A DNA stretch of 64,000 bases from assembly GCF_000189635.1 (NCBI RefSeq), contig NW_002476319.1:434001-498000 (forward strand), read 5' to 3'. Of this stretch, positions 51,057 through 64,000 are shown piece by piece. How positions within the stretch are numbered: the stretch's first letter is position 1; each line of letters opens with the position of its first letter. This DNA is from Tetrahymena thermophila SB210 (lineage: Eukaryota > Ciliophora > Oligohymenophorea > Hymenostomatida > Tetrahymenidae). Position numbers and translations under genes: made by a program. The notes beneath the pieces are model-generated. The model did not search any database. It was given only the letters and a program-made list of their open reading frames with translations, and was not told where the DNA came from.

Positions 51057-54000
51057 ATGAAAAAAAGCACTCTTTCTTAGTCACCAAATTTAATTCATAA
51101 AGAAAACGAATAAACCAATAAGCCGTAGTTGTCAAACACAATTATTAGAGATTCATTTGGATAAGATTTAGCTTAGCGCATTAAAAAAGCAAAGGACGAA
51201 ATATTTGTTCAAAGCCATTAACGCAAGGGGAAGGCTTAAGAAAAAAAGAATTCTTAAAATAATTTTTCTCAACAACAAGAAAACTCATATAAAACAAAGG
51301 TACTTATTTAAGCTAATTAATTTTCACAACTCAATTATTTAATACTGCACTCATCTCATAATTTTTATCTTAAATAAAATATTTTTATAAATTCAGAATG
51401 CGGAATCAAGCAAGAAAAAAGGAGGAAAAAACTCTAATGTAAATGGAGTTCCTCCTCAAATCGAAAGCGAATAAGAATTAATGTAAGACGAGTTAAATCC
51501 TGAATAAAAAGAGAGTATTTAATATCAAAAAAATAATATGCATTAAGAGAACGAAGAGCACTCTGATTTTAACTCGAACTAAATTGAATGTAGTGGATCA
51601 GACAGAAACTAAGATGAAGATGATGACCATTTTATGAGAGGTTTCATGCCATAAAAAAATCAAGAATTTGGTCAGTAGTTCACAATTTTGGGAGGAGCTA
51701 TAGATACTCAAAAGTTCATTAATCTAATATTTAACAAGAACGAAGGTAAAAATTAATTAATTAATTATTCTTATAATCTAGCTAGATTAGAACTTAGAAA
51801 CATAATTAAATAAATCAATACGTACATACATACATAAAAACAGACAGACAAACATAGATGCAAAATCATACTAAATTTCATGTTTTAATTAATTATAATA
51901 AACAAAAATTTTATATAGGAAATCAAGATACAGATGAACAGTAATAGCAAAAAAAGTAAAATGGCAAAAGGAGAAAATCAAAAAAGGAAAATGCTTCTGA
52001 GATTAAATCTAATGAAAATCTGAATTCATCTTAGAAGATTAGTAAATTTAATGCAGATGGAAATACTCAAACAGCTGAGGTGAAGCCTAAAAGAGAGTAC
52101 AAAAAGAGAAGTGTAAGTAGTATTAAATAATATTTTTTCCAAAGGCATATAACTTATTTTTTACTGAAATATTTATTATGTATAGTTAATCAATAGATAG
52201 ATTTATTGATATATTAATCAATTAATTAATTAATCAATCAGTCAATCAATCAATCACCAGTGTTTCTCTTTTGATAATTTAAAATATAGAGATACAATCT
52301 ATTTTCAATTGAAATAATAAAAAACATAAACTGTGATAATTTATTTATTTAGATATTTTTATTAAGAAAAAAGTTGATACTTCAGATTAGGATGCAATGA
52401 AGAATCAAAATGTTAAGTCTTAAGGAGACGATTTAAAAATGGGAGATAATTAATTAAACACATAAAGCCTTTAAACTTCTATTGTATAAAATGCACCTTC
52501 ATCTAATTCTAATGGCACTACTCCTAAAAATCATATTAGTAAAAATATTATAATACAAAACTACAAAAGTAGTAATCTGCAATTCACCTAGCATGAAGGC
52601 AATTAGAGTGTGACCAATGAGAATTAAAATAACTCAAATAATATGAATTAACATACTGTATCTAATTGCGCTACCGCTGGTGGTTCAAGTTCTACAAAAA
52701 AAGGTTTTAGACAATATACAAAAGAAACAAAATCCATATCTAATTACAACGAAGGCAATAGTCTTATCGTAAGCTAACTTAAAGGCGAAATAAAATTATT
52801 TAATTTATATTTTATTAATAAAATAGGATTAAGAAGGACTAATTAACCTTTTCCTTTAAGTTTAAGTAAATTTATTATTTTATAAGAATTTTTAGCTTAT
52901 AATTACAATTTTTTTAAATAATTCAGTAAGGTTTTTAAAGTGATGAAAATTAGAATTAGTAGTCAAATGAAATCAATCAAAATTTAGGACTTTTATAATC
53001 ATCTACAAATCATGAAAATCCAATTACTTCCACTCCAAATAATACTAAATCAACTAAAAGAAAGCAAAAAGATACCTCAAAATCAAAGAATAATTAAAAT
53101 GAAGGAGCATTAAATGATTAAAATGAGCCAAAACAAAAATAAAAAGACTTGACAACACCTGCAAAAGGTAACAATTTTCTGTATCAAGAACCTTAGTCTA
53201 TTAATGGTAGAATAAATATGGAGATAGAAAATTTAGGTAGCGAAATATTTGTCAATTATTAAAATGAAAATTAAGCACTTTAGGGCACAGCTACCACAGC
53301 AACTTCATCATCTTCTAAAAAATAAAAAATACATAATAATAATGATCTAAAAGAAAAATCTGAAGAAAAACCTCGAAAAAAATTGAAAGTTAGCCAAGAA
53401 GATTTAGGAGATTCAAGCCTTCAATAAACACCTTAGTAGATTATATCAAGTTCTGCTAAAAAAACCAGAAAAGAAAAAAAATAAAAAGAATAATAAACTC
53501 CAGAATCTTAAACATTTAAAAATTCTCAAATACTTCAAGTCACTAAAACAGACAAATCTTTATTAGTGCAGCTTGCACAAACATCTGTAGACACCGAATA
53601 AAATGAAATAGAAAAATAAAGTAACTTAAATATTTACATTAGATATAAAGTAATTTTTTATTAAAATATTAATAATAGTTGAAGAATTCAGTTTTACGAA
53701 GGAGGTAAAGAAGAAATTAAACCCAGAAGATAAAAAGGCAGAAGAAGAACAACTTAAAAATTCAAAAGTTTTTAATATCCTTTGGGAAAAATAATAAATT
53801 TATAAAAGAAAATTAGAATTATATCAGTTGTCAAGCTTTGAAAGATACTAACAACATAAAATATTAGGACAAAAGAATATCAATAAATCTGAATAATTCT
53901 ACATTCATGGTTAATAAGTTAAAGATTAAGATGATTCTGAAATAAAATATCAAATCAAAATTCAAACTGATTCTTCTGAAAATCATCAATAAAATAGTAT

Positions 54001-54325
54001 ATAAATTGAAAAATCTGATGATAATCAATAAAAGCAGCTGAATAGCGAGAAAAAACAAACTGAAAATAGTAACTCTGATTAAAATTTAGAAGTGGAAAAC
54101 ACTAATAGCTCTCAATAATAAATTAAATCAAACACTCTAATTGAAGAAAAGTAAAGTGAACCACTAACCAAGATAGAAAGCGAAAATTCTGAATCTAAAA
54201 AGCCTTAATAAAAAAATGAGAAAGATGACTAAGATAATCGTGACTACACACAAAAATTTTCAGACCTTAAAAATAAATTTGTCATGCTGAAATAGTATTT
54301 TAAACCTTCTATAATCACAGCTTGA
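51057..54325 (+). CDS. Low-complexity Lys/Gln/Asn/Ser-rich protein, probably nuclear
   Basis: Seven exons (51057-51299, 51397-51745, 51919-52112, 52367-52768, 52827-52865, 52927-53620, 53679-54325) give 855 residues with consistent phases. Nearly the whole chain is disordered and polar, with many basic clusters (KPKREYKKRS, TKRKQKDTSKSK, KKTRKEKKQKEQ) that look like nuclear-localisation or DNA-contact patches. One helical stretch near residues 655-700 (EEEQLKNSKVFNILWEKQQI) is the only part likely to fold. Most Gln are TAA/TAG. Introns 2 and 3 carry tetranucleotide microsatellites. The donor of the 39-nt fifth exon is ambiguous (52859 or 52865, both in frame). No domain is recognised; nuclear location is inference. 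Confidence 0.65.
51801..51865 (+). repeat. Tetranucleotide microsatellites in intron 2
   Basis: TACA/CATA units followed by CAGA/CAAA units, inside the intron at 51746-51918. Confidence 0.75.
52199..52256 (+). repeat. ATTA/AATC microsatellite in intron 3
   Basis: A run of ATTA units grading into AATC units, inside the intron at 52113-52366. Confidence 0.75.
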
Positions 54326-55557
54326 AAACTCTGAAGAAAATAAATATTGTTTTCAAATGAAATCCATATCAGAACTAAATTTAAGTTGATAACTTTTCTA
54401 AGTTTTTTAGCCTATGGAAAGTTGAATAAAAATAGAAGAAAAAAAGTAAAAAAGTCAGTATATAAATAGATAGATAGATACATACATACACTTAGTTGAA
54501 TTTCTTTTAATCCCACAAATTTTCTTTAATCAATAAACAAAAAAATAAAATAAATCAATAAATCAAAATAATTAAAATTAACTACTAAAAAATAAATAAA
54601 TTATTGCCATAATAAATAAATAAATATCTTGTTTTAATAATATTAAATCTTAATTTGTCTTTGTAATTTATACTTCTCTATTTATATTATTAATAAACAA
54701 ATTATTTTTGTTCATAAATCATATTACACAAATATACAAAGATGCAGTCAGTTAAATAAATTAAACTAAGATTAATTCATAATTAAATTAAGAATATCAG
54801 AAATAAATAAATAATAATTTATTAGTTAGTACATTAAATTTAACTTAATCATTACTTTTTTAAAATTTTATTTTACTTTAAAATAACAAAAATTTAAAAA
54901 GTGATAAAAAAATTAAAATATTTATAAAAATGACAAATCATATCTGAATTTAATAATAACAAATTATGAAATCTATGAAAATTTATTATTTATAAAAATA
55001 AACTTTAAATTATTTATTATTTTATTGAAAATTTTTTCATAATTTAAATTTTGATTTTTTTATTAAAATAAATTAAAAATATTTAACCAACTTAATTCAA
55101 CAATAAAATTAATTTCATATCAATATTTATTGCATTTAAATTAATTATTTATGAATGATCTACATTTATACTTAAAAATTTAAACTGTAATACCAGTAAC
55201 CAAAAATAAACTTCTTAATTTAATGATGCTTACTTACTTATTATTCTATGGTATTTAATTTTTTGAGTATTCAAATTAAATTTTTCTAAAAATGTAATAT
55301 TTGATATATAGATATTCTAGTTAATTTTTTTTTTTTTAATACATTTTATTTATAAAATTCAATCTAAAAAAATATATTTTTTATTATTATATGTCTTAAA
55401 TTATATATTAATTAGTTTATTCTAATTTATTTTTCATTTGAATCACTTTGTTTTGACAACACAAACTCTTAACTTATAAATATCTAATAATTTAGGAAAA
55501 GAGTGTGTATTTTAAGCAATCATTTTAAGCTTTATTAGATCAAAAAATATCTTCTTT
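54326..55557. other. Convergent intergenic spacer
   Basis: 1.2 kb of A/T-rich DNA. A GATA/CATA microsatellite lies at about 54466-54490, with several AAAT runs. No gene is recognised. Confidence 0.6.
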
Positions 55558-58500
55558 TCAAATCAAAAGAATAATTAAAGCTACTAAACCAAATAGAGAA
55601 GATATTATTGAGCTATAAGTGTAGGTACTAATATATTGAGTGTAAACTTATGAATTTATCGTAGGTGTTATAGGATAGTCATTTGAAATGACATAATATA
55701 CTTTGTATATTGAGTTAATTCTTGCATTTGCGAATGATAAACCTAAACTAGATGAAGAAGAAGTGTAGATAATTCTTCCACAATATTAAACGGTCTCGCC
55801 GTAGTAGTTCTTACAATTTAGTATTTGCTATCCAGTAGGTATTATGGATTCACGAATTTAAATGTTTACATTAGTGTCTGTATTCTACACAATAAGCTTT
55901 TATGATTCTACTATGAAATAGATCATACCATCAGATGTCAAAGAAACTTAATTTATTTAAAGGGTAGCTGAATCAGTACCAATTAAAGGTGTTGTTTGCA
56001 TTGATTTTAGTGTTGGTATTGGCAAATTCGATGTGGGAGTTAAAGCATCACTATAGCTAAAATTAGTTGTAAGCTAAGCTGATTATATAAAATTAAGCTA
56101 ATAATTTGTCTATGCATCAGTTATAACTTAAGCTGTAATTTGACCACTATCTGATGAGAACATTTTTTTGAAGCCTGATATTCCTGCATCTGCATCCGAG
56201 TCTTGAGTAGGGAAAACATACAAGTTTACTACTTACTAATTATATGTTTATTATCCTGAGTAAGTTAAGTAGAGCTATTAGGGATTTGTTTGGAAAGAAC
56301 ACGAATTAGCCATCTAATCTACTAAGCTATAATTTAATTTTAATAAATAAATACACAAAAAAATAATCTTAAAATTTATTTACTTAAACAATCTAACAGA
56401 ACCATATTAAACAAAAAAGCATATCAAATTATTAAGTTCTGCCAAAGTAATAACTCTATTTAGAGAAACCTGAGCTTTAATTAAATTTCCATTGGCTTTT
56501 ATTTTAAAAGAAAATTATTTATTTTTTTAATATTTCTAAAAATAAAAGATTTATTTATTTACTAGGTGTGCTGAATGTTAAACAATTAGGCTTTCCACTG
56601 TTTATTTTAAATTCTGTCTCAAAATAAGAACAAAAAGTATAAGTGAGACCAGCTATTAAATTATTCACTGTAACTTAATTATTTTTTATTATAGTTTGAA
56701 CCTATTAAACACCTACCTTCATATACCTCATGTAATTATATAGTTGAGATAAATTATCACTTTACTGTTGAACATTTTAGATTTACTACCTCAAATTTTA
56801 TTTAATATCTGTTAAGGATAAATTTGTTGTATAGGGAGATGAAACAAACAGATTCCAATACACAGAACCATCACTATTAGTTGCTTTTAATTACATTTTA
56901 AAGGTATTTAATTCAATTTTAAAATGAAGAAATTTTAGTCTTTGTTAATTTCATTCAAAACAAATGAAATTTTTAAAATCACTTTATCTAAATCCAAAAA
57001 ATGGATTTAATTAAATTATTAATAAAAATTACCTAAATTAATTGAAATAGAGTTGAGAGTTACTTATGAGATGCTTATCGAGAGAGTTGGTAACAGTTAA
57101 GATTGCTTTTAAATTACATTTACAGTGACAGTACTTTAAGATAAAGCATAGGATGGTGCGTTGATTCCTCCAAGAACAAAATTAAATTACATAGATGATT
57201 AATTTGAAGGAAAGTTTTATGTTATGCAGAAACTAATGTATCTGCTTGTGATACTTGGACCTTAAATCATTAAAATATAATTAATTAAATATAATTACAA
57301 TTATTTATTTTTAAAATTTACTGTATCTTAGTATATTTGAAGTTATTTCAAGATCGGTTTTGAATATTTCTTCAGGATATTAATCATATGGATAATCAAG
57401 AGATATAGTCAATTCATCAAAAGGAGCATTTGGTATTGTTAGCAATTAAGGAGTGCTGCATCCTCCTAAAGGAACAATTATTGTGGAAGGAACTTTAATT
57501 TGAACTTAATTTGAATTCACAATCACTACTATACTAGAATCTGAACTGTATAATGGTCTATTTATATAATTAAGTAAATAATTCATTTTATATCTTATAC
57601 AAAAAATTTTACTGATAAATCTTTTCAGATTTTTGCACCTAAAAGGAGTAAGCTTAATTAAAAAGATTTTTATCTGCCCCTACTTGAAGAGTGCCTTATG
57701 TTGTTCCCAAAAGAGCATAAATACTGCTAGGTAAGAATCCAAATCCTACAGCTGTGCATTAGAAGTATACATTTGATTGGAAGGCAGATCCATCTGAAGT
57801 TGTTATGGGAATAATTTAAGAATATGTACCTTTTGTGACCACAATCTGCTAGGTGTTATTGAATTAAAGGTAGTTAGATTGAATATTAAAAGCTATTTTC
57901 AAGCTAGTATTTAAAAGATAGTAGCTTCTTACGATCAAGTTCTTTCTATCTACACCAAAAACTTAAATTTACATTTAATTATAATCTACTGTTGCTTGTT
58001 ATGGGGGAGTTGGTACATTTTAAAATTCTATTTAGATAATAGTTAGAGCATTAATTTGTTAATTAACAGATACTTCAATTGTTCTTCCTATAACAGGTGA
58101 GTTTCCTCTGTAGATTTCAACAAGATTGTCTAAATAAATTTTACAAAATTTAATGAAATTAAAAAAAAAATTAATTGTTTTGATTTCCATTTTATTTTGA
58201 CAAAAACAAAATAAAATTAAGATCTTTTCAGATTTTATTTGCTAATGTACAAAAATTTTCTTTCTTGATTAGTTAAAAAGAATTAAAAAAAGACTTACTA
58301 TTAGCTACTTGCTTGAAGATAGTGTATATCTATGAAATAGTGGGTACTCCAGTATACTCTTTAGGGAATAAGACTTGAATAATTGATCCCAAAGGAATAG
58401 CTTGTTGGGTGATTAACCTCACTGTATGGTAGGCTAAAGATCTGATAAATTGTATATCAACTAACACGTATACAATTCTGATGTAATTTTATGGAGTGCC

Positions 58501-61500
58501 ACTGTTGTTGATTGGTTGAATATCAGGAGCATTTAATACCATATATTCATCATAGTTTCCTGTTCCTTTTCCATCCACACATATAAATAGTGTTTCATCT
58601 TAGTATCTTGAATCGCTGTAATATTTAAAATTTATTTAAAAACGCACATTTAAAAGCAATTTTACTATCTCATAGTATAGCTAGGAGCTTTCAATCCAAA
58701 AACTGATAATTTAAAAGGGGTTCCTGCTTAAACATTAATAGGTGAATTTGTTACTCTTATTTTATATGGATAACCAACAACTCTGCTGCAAGCAACTGGA
58801 GTTTAATTGATCCTGCAGAAAAGATTAAAGTTAAAATCTGCAGCTCCAGGAGAATAATAGACAGGATAGTGGAATTCAATAACTGATTAAGAGTCTAAGT
58901 TTACAGTGCTGGTTTTAATCGAAAAGTCAAGTTATTCTAAACCACCCTCTAAAACATAATTAGCTGCTGCCAAGCTGATAACAGAATTTTAATTAATATT
59001 AAGGACAGGGAAAGGTACTGTTTAGTTTGCTAGGTTTTGAACTACGACTTGCTAATCGATTCTTCTTATAAAAAGAATTTAAAACATGTCATTTAAGTTA
59101 GATGCTGGAGATCTTAAGCTAGTAAAATTAAGCTAGTAAACTCCTGCTACAAATTGCGAAGGATTGATAAAAAGTAACTGCAGTCTTGAGTTAACATAAG
59201 TAGTTGCAATTTAAATATTAGTATTGCTTGGAAGCCTAATTGATTTTAATTAAAATTTAAATAAAATTTCATTGAATGGAAAATTTATTTTTATTTACTG
59301 GGTCAGGATAGCATGAAATCTATTAGAGTAAATATTGACATCATTTAAATCTTTTCCAAGGTTAATGAAGACATCTTCGTTAGGGTATAATTGTCTGGGT
59401 ATCTAGAATTTGATAAGAAGACTTGTGTAAACATAAGGATTTAAATTAGCATATTGCAATTAGGAAACAATTATTGTTTCTGGATTATAATTTGTAGTTG
59501 TTATTAAGAAAGTTTTGCTTTCAATAACAAATTTCTGTGATGAATCATGTATTTCAAAATTTAAGTATTGAGTAATTCCTGTCTAAATTGAAACACCATA
59601 GAAAGAAATCTAATTTTAATTATTTTAATTTATATTAATTAATTTTATTAATAATTAATTCATACTTAATATTAGAGGGAATTTGAAAACACTTAATTAT
59701 CTAGGAACTAGAAAAGTAATTATGAAGAATCCAAACTACTTTAGCATGAAACATTTGAAATTGGAATCCAAGTGATTCCATAGGATTAAGATGCAGTGCA
59801 TGAATTTGTAGCTACTGTTAAGCCTGTAAATTTAGCAAAAATAGTAGCAAAAGGTTGAATCAAATTAGCAGGCTGAAACGTGATAGTGCAGTAAGTATTA
59901 GCTACACCTTATGCTAAATTAAGACATGAGAAATTCAAAAAAGTTAGTGATGTTCCATAAAACACATTTGACCCAGAGTTGTAAAAAGTATTATAACCAT
60001 CAACTACACCTTAGCTGTTAGATACATAAATTGTGTAATTTGGTAAATCATACCCAAAAGGCATTAGTACTTTATCTAAATAATACTGAGTGACCAGGTT
60101 CAAATTATTTGTCTATTTAAATTAAAAAAAAATTTAAAATTTACATAATTTTAAATTTAATTGCTGGTAAAAGTAAACTGAGCAATCAATATAGTTATAT
60201 ATTAATTAATGATTATTTTTAAATTTAATTTATTTTTGAGAGTTTGTTTGTTTAATTTAGAAATGTACTTGAGTATTTGTCAGAGGTAGAAGAGTAACAA
60301 AGTGCTATATATTGTTTGGGTCTGTATAATTTAAAGAAATTGGACCATCAGATCCTTAACCAAAAGGCCATAAATTTATTGAAGTGTACTACGAAGAGAA
60401 TTAAACCCAAAAATACCATTCTGTATTGATTACAACTGCTCCACCAAATCCATTTAAATTAGCTATTTGTTGACCTATGAAGCTTGAAGATGTTTGAAGT
60501 TAAAGAGGTATTCCTGATACTTGTTAACCTGCACTACCTGTTAAAGTTAACTAGAGAGAAGGTTATAGACTAGTACTTGTTACAAGAGCTAACAAAAATA
60601 AATTTAAAATAAATTTAATTGTCTAAAAACTTTACTTCTAATATATTCTTGAACTGTAGTGGAACCTGAAGAAGTTGGAATAGATCTCACAAAATTATTG
60701 TTAGAGGCTTATAAATAAGAATAAGTTCTCAACCCTTTATCATAAATTCCTATAGCCCATACATATTCATACACATCAATATTATTGATATATATATCAG
60801 GTATGGATAATCTGAATGTATTTCCAACAACAGCTATATTAAATAAATATTTTTTATTTACATTTTGCAATAAAAAATTGGAATTTACAGTCATCCAAGT
60901 AAAAAATAACTCTATCCCAGTCTTAGAAATTGAATTTTTCAGCATTAGCTTAGGTATTACCTTCCATGAATATACAGGTAACTGGTACATTTGCACCACA
61001 CGCACAAGGCTATTAAGATTTCTGTAAAGTAGTCAATCTCTTTAATCCTAGTCTTGCAAAAACGGTGGCAAATCTTACCTAATTTTAGCTTGGAGTTATA
61101 GTGTTAAAAATGGTAGGATCAGTGAATTAGGCAGATATTATTGAAGGGAAATAATAATTTATATTTGAGAAATAAGAATTGCTAGCAATAGATAATATGA
61201 TTAAATTAGTGTTAGGAATAGGATAAGTTATCATAACTGAAAGAACATGATACATACATGGAGATGAAGCGCTTGCTGTTGCTTATAAACAAGCATATAT
61301 TTAAAATATTTAATCTTATGCATTTGAGGTTCCTTAAATATTTAAGCCACTTATTGTAAATTTAGTGAGAGCATTTAAAGGGAAAACATTTTAATTAGCA
61401 GGAGAAGTAATAATTATCTAGTTAACTTACTAACTTATGCCTAAATATGATAAAATAATTATTAATTTTTAAAAAGTGACATGCGCTCATTAAAAAATTA

Positions 61501-63652
61501 TCTATTTCCGATTTTTCAAAATAAAATTAAAAAATCAAATCACAAATAAAAAATTTTGTTTCAATAAAATTACTGGAAAAAGTGCAAGTTAAGCCATTAG
61601 AGCATGTAACTGATCCTGTTGCAGCCTTTGAAATCATGTTCTTGAAACTAATAATGATTTATGACTAATTGCTAGTACTTAAGCTTGGAACATTACCATT
61701 AAATTAAAGCTATAGCTAGTTAGAATTTGTAGGAATAATTTTTGTATCAGTAGGTAACTCTAAAAATGGAGTAGCAGGAAGTAAATTCTAAGTCATCGTT
61801 TAGCTTTAAAAGAGAGCTTAATTAGGAGTTATGTTAGGGTTTTGGTCAATATAGAGCTTTTAATTTCATTAAAAAAAAATTCAATTTTAAAAATTCTGCT
61901 ATGCATTTTTAAAGCTGTAATTGGATAAAATAATTTATATGAAATTGATATTTTGATAATTTATTTAATTTGATTAAAAATTATTTATAAAATGCATTGA
62001 TTATTGATTTATTTTTTTACATTGTTTTAAGTTTATTTTATATAAAAATAGTTATTTATTTACCTAAACCTATATTTAAGAATTTGTAGTGGTAGGGTAA
62101 ATACGGCATGTTACAAAGAATGTTGTTGTTTGAGGAATTGATCCTAAATTTTGAATTATAAGAATTTAGTTTTAGGGATAACTATACAAAATAGGCTTTG
62201 TGGGGTCATTTGGAAGTATACTTTTATCCATAAAAGCACTTCCTTTAATAATCAGTATGTTTGGATCCAAAAAGTTTATAACAAGACTATAGCCAGCAGG
62301 TATAGCTGTCTAAGAAGATACTGCAAATTCAACATGTTATTCAACATTATTAAAGACCCCTCCATTAAATCCAGAACTAGATGGAAAGTAAAATACTTAT
62401 TAGAATGGAACTCCACCAGGTGATTAAAAGTTAACAGTTAGAGGGAAATTAGTATTACTAAGACTTGCTATTGAATTGCTTTAAAGTACATAATTGGAGT
62501 TAAAGTCCATTACATAAACGTAAACATTTCCATTAATGCTTGCTTGATAGGGATTTTGAATATTTGATATTTGGATTGAAAATGATCTTGAGCTGCCACT
62601 AAAATATTCTTAAAACACAACACTCATTTAGTTTGGACTTTCCATTTCATATGAAGAAATGACTGGTCTTGTTTATCCCATAGCTGCTACAGAAGTAACA
62701 GTACTAAAAAATTATTAAAAATATTTAAATAAAATAAATAATAAGTTTAAATATTATTTTATAAAATTTTCATCTTTTAATTTATCAAACCAATAAATTC
62801 CTATTTATTTATTATCTATCAAAATGTTAAAAAGAAATTAAAAACTAAATTTATTAAAGTCTTCAAAATAAACTATTAACATATTTGCTTCTTTATATAG
62901 CAAGAAATACATTAGTTAGTGTTGCAAATTTTTATATCTATTATTTTATTTTTATTGTTAAAATCATACGATGTTTGAGTGAAGGTCCATGGTGTATCTA
63001 AAACGACTTTAACTCTAGCAGCTGGAGATAATGCACTTCCTACAGGAGCTTATTCGTTGCTTATTTAGATTTGAAGGGTGATAAATTAAGAGGGTAAATT
63101 GAATCCTGTTGAGGGTGATACTGTGCTTACAGAAATACTTAAAGGTTAAGGTGTGTAGCTGACCCAAGGAATCTAACCGAAATTATTATTAACATCTAAA
63201 CTAAACTAATTGGTAAGTATATTTGAATTAACTGTTGATATGATAAAGCTAGAGCTTGCATAAGTTAGTTGCGAGCTCTCATTGAGCTAGATCTAAACAA
63301 TATTCTCTCCACCTGCAACAACTTGTGATGGGAATTAGAGATATGTTACATTATTTTCACTTGCTACACCCGAACTGGTGCATGTAGTGCTTACCCATGT
63401 TGAACTTGTTGATATCTTAATCCAACAAGATATAGGAGTTACTGTGTTATATTAAGGGAATACTACTCTTAAGTAATAATTAGCAGGGCAATAGGTATCA
63501 AGAGAAAAATAAATTGTGAAAAGCGATTTACTTGTTTAATCTAATGCAGCTACTCTTATTTCACGAGTAGGAGTAACTTATCCCACCTAATAGCTCTATT
63601 GAATAAAGCAAATTAAATATGCAAAAATACTAAGAATTGATTAAATCTTCAT
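55558..63652 (-). CDS. Giant secreted, membrane-anchored repetitive surface protein
   Basis: Minus-strand reading starts at 63652 with a signal peptide (MKIQSILSIFAYLICFIQQS) and ends at TGA 55558-55560 right after a membrane helix (SLFGLVALIILLI). Between them lies about 7 kb of Ser/Thr/Asn/Gln/Ile/Val-rich beta-strand text (LQFPSQVVAGGENIVQIQLN; LTFLNFSCLNLAQG; NCKNYYGETVQYCGRII) with a loosely repeated pattern: alternating hydrophobic strands, Pro/Gly turns and paired Cys. About a dozen A/T-rich introns interrupt it, near 62705-62890, 61870-62090, 61440-61570, 60590-60650, 60115-60250, 59605-59660, 59230-59300, 58140-58310, 57530-57640, 57265-57330, 56895-57030, 56510-56570 and 56330-56400; exact ends were not resolved. 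The protein should exceed 2,000 residues. It resembles an adhesin-like coat protein, but no domain is recognised. One gene is assumed; a split into two is not excluded. Confidence 0.65.
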
Positions 63653-64000
63653 TTAACTCTCGTACTTTAAATGCAAATATGGACTTCAAATTAGTTTATA
63701 GTAACTTATTTAATAAATAAGTAAATATTATAAAATATCCTCTTAGTATTATGCGATTTTAATTATATTTCTTTAAAATTGTTGAGCTACCTAAAGTTAG
63801 AATTATCTTACTATTTAACAAATTTTTAATCTTAGATTATAATATTAATTAGAAAAGACTGTATCTTTTATTTTGATTCTTATTATTGGTTGATTGATTA
63901 TTAAACACAAATTTTGTTTGTTTGTTTGAGTATATATGAGAATGAATGTGTATTTGTATTTATGTATGAATCAATCAATGTATTTACTCTTATTTTTAAT
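63653..64000. other. Upstream region of the giant surface-protein gene
   Basis: About 350 bases to the window edge, A/T-rich, with a TTTG repeat near 63914-63927 and a TGAA/TGTA-rich tail. It probably carries the promoter of the minus-strand gene. No other feature is seen. Confidence 0.55.

Noticed and set aside
60709-61027. Two overlapping frames on opposite strands (98 and 80 residues).
   Set aside because: Both are out-of-frame or antisense shadows within the giant surface-protein gene, whose minus-strand frame continues through this interval.

Overview
The window looks like a piece of a ciliate somatic (macronuclear) chromosome of the Tetrahymena type. The DNA is about 75-80% A+T. Coding regions stay open only if TAA and TAG are read as glutamine and TGA is the sole stop. 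The best proof is the porphobilinogen deaminase gene, where the conserved P-G-Q-G-A-L-G-V-Q stretch has TAA at the first Q and TAG at the second. Genes are broken by many short (about 50-200 nt), very A+T-rich introns with GTA...AG ends; long intergenic spacers are almost pure A/T. No telomere, rRNA, tRNA or CRISPR array was seen. Standard-code ORF calling fails here, so I traced reading frames by hand with the ciliate code and checked that the intron phases add up.

Layout, left to right. 1-1046 (+): 3' part of a patatin-like phospholipase. 1659-6242 (-): NRDE2-type nuclear RNA-processing/RNAi factor. 8046-14949 (+): very large multi-membrane PAS protein. 15164-17927 (-): Q/N/S-rich coiled-coil protein. 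18866-19858 (-): protein with two membrane segments. 20617-20862 (-): doubtful small ORF. 21629-22120 (-): small Cys-rich surface protein of the immobilization-antigen type. 24072-24830 (-): SpoU/TrmH RNA ribose methyltransferase. 27559-28746 (+): choline/ethanolamine kinase. 30346-32040: gene-like but undecipherable segment. 32762-36913 (+): adenylate kinase with three P-loops. 37975-39485 (-): porphobilinogen deaminase. 40068-42449 (+): membrane-anchored M14 carboxypeptidase. 43166-43600 (+): small unknown protein. 44534-46589 (-): coiled-coil protein with one in-frame TGA. 48081-50351 (-): WD40 protein. 51057-54325 (+): low-complexity charged Q/N/S/K-rich protein. 55558-63652 (-): a very long secreted/membrane-anchored repetitive surface protein.

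There are no operons; each gene seems to have its own spacer, and neighbours are functionally unrelated: housekeeping enzymes (heme synthesis, phospholipid synthesis, RNA methylation, nucleotide balance) lie among ciliate-specific membrane, surface and coiled-coil proteins. The most unusual points are the lone TGA inside an otherwise intact 645-codon frame (46020-46022), the roughly 8 kb surface-protein gene, the PAS/multi-TM receptor-like protein with a 471-nt intron, the NRDE2 homologue in a lineage famous for RNA-guided DNA elimination, and the 30.3-32.0 kb segment.
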